NCBI RefSeq assembly: GCF_030163755.1
Contig: NZ_JASJOE010000026.1
Span: forward strand, 1-48,399
Origin: Roseicyclus amphidinii
GTDB taxonomy: Bacteria; Pseudomonadota; Alphaproteobacteria; Rhodobacterales; Rhodobacteraceae
Length of the DNA stretch: 48,399 bases
Reading direction: 5' to 3'
Shown: in pieces, positions 42,915-48,399 of the stretch
Layout: each line of letters starts with the position of its first letter
How positions within the stretch are numbered: position 1 is the first letter of the stretch
Translations under genes and position numbers: made by a program
Notes under the pieces: generated by a model
Database searches by the model: none
The model's input: the letters and a program-made list of their open reading frames with translations, nothing else
What the model was told of the DNA's origin: nothing

Positions 42915-43820
42915 ATGCCGCTCAGCCCCGAGGCCCAGGCCGAGATCGAAGACGCCCGCGCGACGCCGCGCCAGACGCTGCGCGCCGTATCCGAGGGGAT
43001 GGAGGCGCATCTGTATACCGCCCATCCCGTGCTGGATCACGGCTTTGTCCGGGTGATCGACTACATGGGCGACGACGCCGCCATCGTGCAGGCGGCGCGG
43101 GTGTCCTACGGGGCGGGGACCAAGAAGGCGCGCGATGACGCCGGGCTGATCCGGTATCTCATGCGGCACTGGCATTCGACGCCCTTCGAGATGTGCGAGG
43201 TCAAGTTCCACGTCAAGCTGCCCGTCTTCGTCGCGCGGCAGTGGATCCGGCACCGGACGGCCAACGTGAACGAGTATTCGGCGCGCTACTCGATCCTGGA
43301 TCGGGAGTTCTACATCCCCGAGCCGGGGGCCTTGGCGGCGCAGTCGACCGTCAACAACCAGGGCCGCGGCGCGGTGCTGGAGGGGGCGGAGGCGGCGCGG
43401 GTGCTGGAGATCCTGAAATCGGACGCGATGCGCGCCTATGACCATTACGAGGAGATGCTGAGCCAAGACGGCCAGCAGGGGCTGGCGCGGGAGCTGGCGC
43501 GGATGAACCTGCCCGCGAATGTCTACACGCAATGGTACTGGAAGACGGATCTGCACAACCTGTTCCACTTCCTGCGGCTGCGGGCGGATGCCCATGCGCA
43601 ATACGAGATCCGGGTCTATGCGGAGCTGATGTGCCGGCTGGTCGCGGACTGGGTGCCGGCGGCCTATGCGGCCTTCGAGGATTACCGGATGGGGGGGGTG
43701 TCGTTGTCCGGGAAGGGGGTCGAGGTGCTGAAGCGCCGGCTCGCGGGGGAGGCGGTGACGCAGGAGACCTCGGGGATGAGCAAGGGCGAGTGGCGGGAGT
43801 TTGTGGAGGTGTTTGGGTGA
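42915..43820 (+). CDS. thyX: FAD-dependent thymidylate synthase
   Basis: A 301-residue flavoenzyme making dTMP from dUMP with methylene-THF and NADPH. The ThyX motif [15 protein letters not shown] is at residues 112-126 (consensus RHRxxSxNExSxRYS, here with A for S at one place, common in alphaproteobacteria). [18 protein letters not shown] leads to it. Later, [19 protein letters not shown] (about 198-216) is the substrate and FAD contact region. GGAGAGG lies shortly before the ATG. Its 3' end abuts a low-GC patch. Confidence 0.96.
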   Translation: MPLSPEAQAEIEDARATPRQTLRAVSEGMEAHLYTAHPVLDHGFVRVIDYMGDDAAIVQAARVSYGAGTKKARDDAGLIRYLMRHWHSTPFEMCEVKFHVKLPVFVARQWIRHRTANVNEYSARYSILDREFYIPEPGALAAQSTVNNQGRGAVLEGAEAARVLEILKSDAMRAYDHYEEMLSQDGQQGLARELARMNLPANVYTQWYWKTDLHNLFHFLRLRADAHAQYEIRVYAELMCRLVADWVPAAYAAFEDYRMGGVSLSGKGVEVLKRRLAGEAVTQETSGMSKGEWREFVEVFG

Positions 43821-43838
43821 GTGGTCTTGGAGTAGTTC

Positions 43839-44495
43839 ATGCCGTCTGTTTCAAGAAAAAAGTTTAAGGAGAAGATGCTTCCCGACGTCAAAGCTATGTT
43901 GGAAGCGCATTCGCAACTCAATCCAACCGGGCAAGGTCGACGAAAGCTTGGCCATATCACTAAGGGTGGAGTAATGCTTTTGTGTGCCGCTTGGGAGTTA
44001 TACCTCGAAGAGGTCTTGCTAGAATGTGCTGGTCATCTGATCCGGTGCGCCCACTCCCCAGATGATCTCCCAAAAGCATCACAAAAAAGAATTGCTGGGA
44101 TTGTACGTGACGACATAAATGAGTTGGGTCCTTTGAAGCTTGGAGGGGAAGGCTGGAAGATAGTGTTTCTTGACGGACTTCGTCTTAAGTTGGAGCGCTT
44201 CAACACTCCGAAGTCAGGGGCGATTGATGAGTTGTTTCAGTCATGGATTGGCAAAAAAGATTTATCAGCCTGCTGGCAGCATGGGGCTGCCATTATCAAC
44301 GAGTTCGTATCCACACGTGGAGAAATCGCGCATCGTGGCGCTGATGCCACCTACGTTACACGCGTGAAACTCGATCAGTTTCGCATCAGAATATCCGATA
44401 CCGTAAAAGAGACAGATGATTGTCTAGCCGAATATCTCAAACATGAAACGTGTGTTGCAAAGTTCCCTTGGCGAAGAACACACCTACACGCCTGA
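43839..44495 (+). CDS. HEPN-domain protein, RiboL-PSP/MAE_28990-like
   Basis: A 218-residue protein of clearly lower GC than its surroundings. It looks like the HEPN families of predicted RNases in defence and RNA repair: long alpha-helical text with AWELYLEEVLLECAGHLI near residues 50-67, and the RX4H catalytic motif as RGEIAH near residues 162-167. HEPN enzymes use this Arg-His pair to cut RNA as a dimer. No adjacent nucleotidyltransferase (MNT) or NTPase partner is present, so it could be a solitary defence protein or a remnant of one. The start at 43839 lies 18 bp after the thyX stop and has no strong ribosome-binding site. Confidence 0.7.
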   Translation: MPSVSRKKFKEKMLPDVKAMLEAHSQLNPTGQGRRKLGHITKGGVMLLCAAWELYLEEVLLECAGHLIRCAHSPDDLPKASQKRIAGIVRDDINELGPLKLGGEGWKIVFLDGLRLKLERFNTPKSGAIDELFQSWIGKKDLSACWQHGAAIINEFVSTRGEIAHRGADATYVTRVKLDQFRIRISDTVKETDDCLAEYLKHETCVAKFPWRRTHLHA

Positions 44496-44501
44496 TCGTT
44501 A

Positions 44502-45041
44502 TTAGGGCTGAAACCCAACCTCTGCCCAAAGCAAACGGCGAGCTTCTTCCCATAGCTCCCGTTCGTCGGTGCTAATGTAATCCAAGGCACGGTAAAGTCG
44601 TGTTACGGCGGCGCCGCGTTCGCCGGTTTCCAGAAGACACTTCGCTTCCTCGACCCATGCTCGATTCCGTTGTTCCAAAAGAGTATTGAACACACGTTCG
44701 GCCGAGATTAGCTCGTCTAGAAGTGTGCGGTTGCGCGCAACACTCTCCTGATCCTCTCGTCGTGCGTCGTAGTAGGGTTCATTTCCTCGGCGAATGAGAT
44801 TGGAGGCAATATTGGCGGCTTCATAGAACTCGATAATCGCAGGAATAGCAGCGTCGCAATCACCTGCATTGATGAGTTGTTGATAGGCGTCTTCCAAAGC
44901 TTCTACATCTGAAAGAGTGCGGGCTTCCTCACCTTCGGCAATGATTTCGTAGCGTGTCAGATCAGTCAAATCAATATCCTGTGCTGAGACTGGTGACGTC
45001 GCGATTGCAAGCGCAGTTATTACAATTCCAAAAAACCTCAT
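44502..45041 (-). CDS. low-GC exported protein of unknown function
   Basis: A 179-residue protein with a signal peptide (FFGIVITALAIATSPVSA, cleaved about residue 20). The mature chain is acidic and helical, with possible repeats of short tetratricopeptide-like helices (SDVEALEDAYQQLINAGDCD, GERGAAVTRLYRALDYIS). Two cysteines are far apart. GGAGAAG stands before the ATG at 45041, which favours this start over the longer frame. GC is well under that of neighbours; it is convergent with the HEPN gene and likely arrived with it. I do not recognise the family. Confidence 0.65.
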   Translation of the reverse strand: MRFFGIVITALAIATSPVSAQDIDLTDLTRYEIIAEGEEARTLSDVEALEDAYQQLINAGDCDAAIPAIIEFYEAANIASNLIRRGNEPYYDARREDQESVARNRTLLDELISAERVFNTLLEQRNRAWVEEAKCLLETGERGAAVTRLYRALDYISTDERELWEEARRLLWAEVGFQP

Positions 45042-45147
45042 GTTACTTCTCCGCCACAGGATTACTGTTAACTGAATATTTTTACCGTCTCCAACGTCGA
45101 TGATGCCCGGTTGCGCTAAATAAAGCAACTATAGGCTAGCGTTCCAC

Positions 45148-45174
45148 CCCACCATGGTGGGCTGAATGCCCACC
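45148..45174. repeat. REP-like hairpin CCCACCATGGTGGG / GGTGGGC..GCCCACC
   Basis: CCCACCATGGTGGG (45148-45161) is one palindrome; overlapping it, GGTGGGC (45156-45162) and GCCCACC (45168-45174) form a second stem with TGAAT loop, continuing to CCTACGG. It is of the same class as the hairpins around the pentapeptide gene and closes the low-GC patch. Confidence 0.85.
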
Positions 45175-45185
45175 CTACGGATACC

Positions 45186-45389
45186 CTACCCCACCCGCAT
45201 CCCCGCCAACTCCGCCTCGTCCAGCGCCGCCCGCGCCACCGCCAGCTCGTAGCCCGTCTGCAGGTTCATCCAGAATTCCGGCGTGGTGCCGAAGGCCGCC
45301 GCCAGCCTTGGCGCGGTGTCGCCCGTCACCTCGCCTTTGCCCGCGGCGATCATCGACACCCGGTTGCCCGGCACGCCGATCCGCGCGGC
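45186..45389 (-). pseudogene. higA: HigA-type antitoxin, N-terminal part missing
   Basis: The coding frame reads ARIGVPGNRVSMIAAGKGEV, TAPRLAAAFGTTPEFWMNLQ and TGYELAVARAALDEAELAG to a TAG at 45186. This is the last two-thirds of a HigA antitoxin (XRE family with a C-terminal FWLNLQ motif). The first 25 or so residues, with the first HTH helix, are absent; the frame is closed upstream by the stop of the glycosyltransferase gene (45390-45392). No higB toxin gene is beside it. Probably a remnant; an ATG-started 62-residue frame inside it is not a whole antitoxin. Confidence 0.75.
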
Positions 45390-46217
45390 TCACGGGCGGG
45401 GGAGGTGCCAGGCGGCGCGGTCGTGGTCGTAGCTCAGGAGGCGGCGGGCGGTGCGGCCGGGGCGGGTGCGCTTGACGTATTGGCGCAGGAGCAGCGCCGC
45501 GGCGCGTTCCCACGCGGCGGGGCGGCGGCGCAGGCTGCGCAGCTCGCGGCGGTAGGCCCCCGGCTCCTGCCGCGACAGCTGGCCGGGCTCGATGGTGAAG
45601 GAGGCGAGCTGGGCGTTCACCACGTGCAGCGGGTGCCGCGCGCAGAAGCTTTTCCACAGCAGGTAATCGCCCGCCAGCTTGCAGCCGCGCAGGCGGTCGA
45701 GATCGACCAGCCCGTTCAGCGCGCTGCGCCAGAAGGTGCTTTCCTGCTGGATCACGGCCAGCCGCGTGCCATGCATGCCGCAGTCGATGAAGCGGCGGTG
45801 ATAGGGGTGCGGCAGGAGCGAGTCGACGATCTGTCCCCGCGCGTTGCGGGTGACGCTGCGCCCGGTCAGCCAGTGGACCGCGGGGAAGGTGGCGAACACC
45901 TCGGAGACGATGGCGAAGGCCTGCGGCTCGAAGGTCTCGCCGGCGGGCAGGTAGCAGGTGATGTCGCCCCCCGCCGCGGCCAGCCCCTTGGCCAGCGCGT
46001 CATACATGCCGCCATCGGGTTCGGAGGTGACCCGGATGCGCGGATCGGCGAAGGCCTGCACCTCGGCCAGCGTGGCGTCGGTGGAGGCGCCGTCGACGAC
46101 ATGGATCGTGACGCTGTCCTGCCCCGACAGGACCGAGGCCTGCTCCAGCGCGCTGTCGATGGTGCGCGCGATCTTTCCCGCCCCGTTGTAGACGGGGATG
46201 ATCATGGAGATCTGCAT
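45390..46217 (-). CDS. family 2 glycosyltransferase
   Basis: A 275-residue GT-A fold enzyme. The N-terminus ISMIIPVYNGAGKIARTIDS is typical, VVDGASTDATLAEVQ (about residues 41-55) holds the first Asp, and RVTSEPDGGMYDALAKGL (about 63-80) is the signature of the WaaE/colanic-acid-like subgroup, used to add sugars to polysaccharides. The later QQESTFWRSALN is the acceptor region. The ATG at 46217 gives the conserved start; it is divergent from the DUF2177 gene. Neighbouring polysaccharide genes are absent, so the pathway cannot be named. Confidence 0.87.
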   Translation of the reverse strand: MQISMIIPVYNGAGKIARTIDSALEQASVLSGQDSVTIHVVDGASTDATLAEVQAFADPRIRVTSEPDGGMYDALAKGLAAAGGDITCYLPAGETFEPQAFAIVSEVFATFPAVHWLTGRSVTRNARGQIVDSLLPHPYHRRFIDCGMHGTRLAVIQQESTFWRSALNGLVDLDRLRGCKLAGDYLLWKSFCARHPLHVVNAQLASFTIEPGQLSRQEPGAYRRELRSLRRRPAAWERAAALLLRQYVKRTRPGRTARRLLSYDHDRAAWHLPRP

Positions 46218-46430
46218 GGTCGGTCCTTGTCCCCCCGGCGGCGTTGGTGAAGCCGGGCGGGGGATGCCCCGCCACGGGGGTAGAATGCCCGCCCGGTGGC
46301 GGCGCGGCAAGGTGGCGGGGGTGTTTTCGGTCGCCGCGCGCCCCCTTTCCGGTTTGCGCCACGGGGGGCTGTGCAAGCGGCGCGCGTCCGCTAGGTTGTG
46401 GGGCCCGAAGGCCCCCAAGGATGCTGCCCC

Positions 46431-46835
46431 ATGTCGCTGCTCGTGCTGTTCCTCGCCACCTCGGTGATCTTCCTCGTCGCCGATGCGGTCATGTTGCGGT
46501 CGGTGATCCAGCCGGTCTTTGCCCGTCACCTGGGCGAGACGCTCTACGAGGGCGGGTTCCGGCTGCTGCCGGCGGTGCTGTTCTACCTGACCTACATGGG
46601 CGGCGTGCTGTGGTTCGCCTCGTGGCCCGCGCTGCGCGATGGCGCGCCGGGGCAGGCGGCGCTGAACGGGGCGATCCTCGGGCTGGTGGCCTATGGCACC
46701 TACGAGTTCACCAGCTGGGCGGTGATGCGCGACTGGCACGTGCGGATGGTCGTGGTGGACCTGCCCTGGGGCGTCGCCGTCACGGCGCTGAGCGCCTGGG
46801 GCGGCGTGGTGGTGACGCGGGCGATCCTGGGGTGA
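46431..46835 (+). CDS. DUF2177 small membrane protein
   Basis: A 134-residue inner-membrane protein with four helices: LLVLFLATSVIFLVADAVML, FRLLPAVLFYLTYMGGVLWF, ALNGAILGLVAYGTYEFTSW and VVVDLPWGVAVTALSAWGGV. The motif YGTYEFTSWAVMRDWHV is the hallmark of DUF2177. Role unknown. The start at 46431 is the conserved one. Convergent with the cold shock gene; the 82-bp gap holds a GC-rich imperfect inverted repeat (46862-46886) that may terminate. Confidence 0.88.
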   Translation: MSLLVLFLATSVIFLVADAVMLRSVIQPVFARHLGETLYEGGFRLLPAVLFYLTYMGGVLWFASWPALRDGAPGQAALNGAILGLVAYGTYEFTSWAVMRDWHVRMVVVDLPWGVAVTALSAWGGVVVTRAILG

Positions 46836-46917
46836 GGGGGGCCGGGGCGCAGCCCTGCTCCGTGGGGCACCCGCGGCGCGGGCACCCCTTGGCGACATGC
46901 GGCGATGTCGGTGTGGC

Positions 46918-47127
46918 TCAGTCGGCCTTTTGCAGGTCGACGGCGGAGGCGCGCCCGTCGCGTCCTTCGCGCAACTCGTAACTCACCTTCATGTTGTCGG
47001 GCAGGCCGGTCATGCCTGCGCGCTCCACGGCGGAGATATGCACGAACACGTCCTTGCCGCCGTCATCGGGGGCAATGAAGCCATAGCCTTTAGTCGTATT
47101 GAACCATTTCACGGTGCCGGTGGGCAT
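46918..47127 (-). CDS. cspA: cold shock protein
   Basis: A 69-residue OB-fold RNA chaperone. GTVKWFNTTKGYGFIAPDDG contains RNP1 (KGYGFI) and VFVHISAV is RNP2, the two RNA-contact strands of CspA-like proteins. Full length and typical sequence. Csp genes often have long structured leaders; about 230 bp separate this ATG from the divergent ArsC-like gene and could hold one, but I see no specific structure. The product melts RNA structure and may be a general regulator. Confidence 0.95.
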   Translation of the reverse strand: MPTGTVKWFNTTKGYGFIAPDDGGKDVFVHISAVERAGMTGLPDNMKVSYELREGRDGRASAVDLQKAD

Positions 47128-47355
47128 CGGTCTTTCCCTCTCACGTCGGTTACGTCCCGCGGGTGTCGCGGGGTCTTGCATGTGGCTCGGTCCCAGGGTG
47201 ACCAATCTGCAGCCTTCTCGAGGGGGCGGTTCACGGGTTGAAACCTGGCGTCACGTGGAGAAGGATGGCGCGGATCGTTCGAAAAACAAGGGCGGAGTGC
47301 GCGCGGCCTCTTGGTGGGCCTGTTTTCGCGCGGCGGTTGTGGAGGTGCTGGGCGG

Positions 47356-47703
47356 ATGGATGAAAAAGCGGGCGGTGTGACCGTCTACGGGCTGAAGGCC
47401 TGTGACACCTGCCGGGCGGCGGTGAAGGCGCTGGCGGCGGCGGGGCATGACGTGGCGCTGGTCGACGTGCGGGCCGAGCCGCTGTCGGAGGCGCAGCTGG
47501 CGCGGTTTCTGGGCGCGTTCGGCGACGCGCTGGTGAACCGGCGTTCGACCACATGGCGCGGCTTGTCCGAGGCGGAGCGGGCGCGCGCGCCCGAGGTGGT
47601 GCTGGCCGATCACCCGGCGCTGATGAAGCGCCCGGTGATCGCCGTGGGCGGTGCGCTTCACCTGGGCTGGGACGCCGGGGTGAAGGGGGCGCTGGGGCTC
47701 TGA
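47356..47703 (+). CDS. ArsC/Spx-family thioredoxin-fold protein
   Basis: A 115-residue protein of the arsenate-reductase-like (YffB/Spx) family. The N-terminus VTVYGLKACDTCRAAVKALA has the CDTC motif; the R-S-T-T-W motif near residue 62 and KRPVIAVGGALHLGW near the end match the class. True ArsC motif residues are not all evident, so arsenate reduction is not claimed. Start ATG at 47356. The last 46 bases overlap the DoxX gene on the other strand. Confidence 0.85.
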   Translation: MDEKAGGVTVYGLKACDTCRAAVKALAAAGHDVALVDVRAEPLSEAQLARFLGAFGDALVNRRSTTWRGLSEAERARAPEVVLADHPALMKRPVIAVGGALHLGWDAGVKGALGL

Positions 47704-48233
47704 CGGCGGCTCAGGAGCGCGTCGAGCGAAAGCGGGCCTGCGCCCTTCAGGACCAGCAGGATCAGCGGGAAGACCCAGAAGCCGCGCTCGTCGATCAGCC
47801 CGTCGGCGTGGCGGTCGAACCATGCGCCGAGCGCCGCGCCGTGGCCCATGACGTCGACCCAGGTCTGCACGGCGACGAAGCCGATCATGCCGAGCGCGGC
47901 CAGCCGGGTGAAGAGACCTGCGAGCAGCAGGAGGGGCAGGGCGAACTCGGCCCATGTGCCGAGGAGGACCACCGCGCGGGCGACGGGCCCGAGGGCCGAG
48001 GGGTCGTAGCCCACGGCGTCGAAGACGCGGGGCAGGATCTGGATATAGGCGCCGGTGTCGAGCCGGACGAGCCCCGCGAGCCCCTCGCCCGTCTTGGTCA
48101 GGCCCGAATTCCAGTAGTAGCCGAAGAGCGAGGCCACGAAGAGCGCCCGCGCCAGCGTCGGCAGGAGGATGGGCGAGAGCGTCGCGTCGAGCGCGCCGAA
48201 GGCGCGGGCGTGGAGATGGGTGAGGGCCTGCAT
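47658..48233 (-). CDS. DoxX-family membrane protein (HvfX/BufX-like)
   Basis: A 191-residue protein of the DoxX family with four helices. LARALFVASLFGYYWNSGLTK and VVLLGTWAEFALPLLLLAGLFTRLAALGMI match the family, and DAVGYDPSALGPVARAV lies between. It begins 21 bp downstream of the BufC-like stop, in the same direction, so they are in one transcript. DoxX proteins of this pairing accompany bufferin (copper-binding RiPP) operons as HvfX. The convergent ArsC-like gene overlaps its 3' end by 46 bp. Confidence 0.8.
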   Translation of the reverse strand: MQALTHLHARAFGALDATLSPILLPTLARALFVASLFGYYWNSGLTKTGEGLAGLVRLDTGAYIQILPRVFDAVGYDPSALGPVARAVVLLGTWAEFALPLLLLAGLFTRLAALGMIGFVAVQTWVDVMGHGAALGAWFDRHADGLIDERGFWVFPLILLVLKGAGPLSLDALLSRRQSPSAPFTPASQPR

Positions 48234-48254
48234 GGCGGCGGCTCCTTTGTCGGG

Positions 48255-48399
48255 TCAGGGGTCGAGCGTCAGCGCGCCCGCGGTGAGGAACAGGGTCAGG
48301 AGGGCCGCGGGATCGGCCTCGGGCGTCTCGGCCATGGCGCGGGTCAGCGCCTCGGCCAGCGTCAGGCGGCCCTTGAGCGCGCGCGCGAGCGGCAGGCCG
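48255..48399 (-). CDS. BufC/HvfC-like (DUF2063) protein, C-terminal part only
   Basis: The last 47 residues of a longer gene that continues past the right edge: LPLARALKGRLTLAEALTRA then ADPAALLTLFLTAGALTLDP and a stop at 48255. The ladder of hydrophobic residues with a final LxxLxxAGALxL fits the C-terminus of the DUF2063 (HvfC/BufC) family, which acts with the MNIO enzyme BufB in bufferin maturation. The fit is modest as only the tail is seen; the DoxX neighbour strengthens it. Confidence 0.6.
   Translation of the reverse strand, partial: GLPLARALKGRLTLAEALTRAMAETPEADPAALLTLFLTAGALTLDP

Noticed and set aside
43839-45389. Prophage or integrative element
   Set aside because: No integrase, phage structural gene, tRNA or att-like repeat is seen; only a small low-GC insertion can be supported.

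Overview
The window is GC-rich, gene-dense chromosomal DNA from an alphaproteobacterium, most likely the Rhodobacteraceae/Roseobacter group. Pointers are a PccR-type regulator beside propionyl-CoA carboxylase genes, the serS-surE-pcm-nlpD and yajC-secD-secF-Mth938 blocks, an HdaA-type DnaA homologue, short-form ProS and several small families typical of that group. I found no rRNA, tRNA, prophage, integrase or CRISPR array. The whole window was read by eye; all functional calls rest on visible motifs and family knowledge, not on searches.

Layout. 1-13,000: a coxG-like gene, then a propionyl-CoA to succinyl-CoA module: the regulator pccR, an MFS exporter, pccB, ridA-like and small unknown genes, pccA, an exported protein, a sulfotransferase-like gene and methylmalonyl-CoA mutase. 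TTTGCAAA-type sites lie upstream of both pccR and pccB. 13,000-21,000: AI-2E-family permease and hdaA, then ppk, a DUF1328 gene and ppx (polyphosphate synthesis and breakdown) with a Pho-box-like repeat before ppk, then proS. 21,000-29,800: housekeeping and accessory genes (phosphatase-fold protein, TerB/DnaJ protein, GNAT, VOC, 5-FCL, YmdB-type phosphodiesterase, two EamA transporters, YdcH, a HAD-like protein lacking its catalytic Asp residues, LysE exporter). 29,800-34,700: minus-strand serS, TspO-like, surE, pcm, nlpD. 34,700-36,700: a pentapeptide-repeat gene with REP-like hairpins at both ends. 36,700-40,800: plus-strand yajC, secD, secF, TauE-like, Mth938-like. 40,800-41,600: a repeat-rich stretch with no convincing gene. 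41,600-43,800: vWA protein, glyoxalase, thyX. 43,800-45,400: a low-GC patch with a HEPN protein, an unknown exported protein and a broken higA. 45,400 to end: glycosyltransferase, DUF2177, cold shock protein, ArsC-like, then DoxX and the C-terminus of a BufC/HvfC-like protein that runs off the edge, probably the tail of a bufferin (copper-binding RiPP) operon.

The most unusual structure is a family of AT-core palindromes (core GAATTTTCGTACGAAAATTC). Two identical 24-bp copies lie at 20-43 and 20,980-21,003. Three copies at exactly 33-bp spacing lie at 26,847-26,932. The two internal sites are both between convergent genes. Related but different palindromes stand in series after the mutase gene. 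Other short phased repeats occur before serS and ppk.
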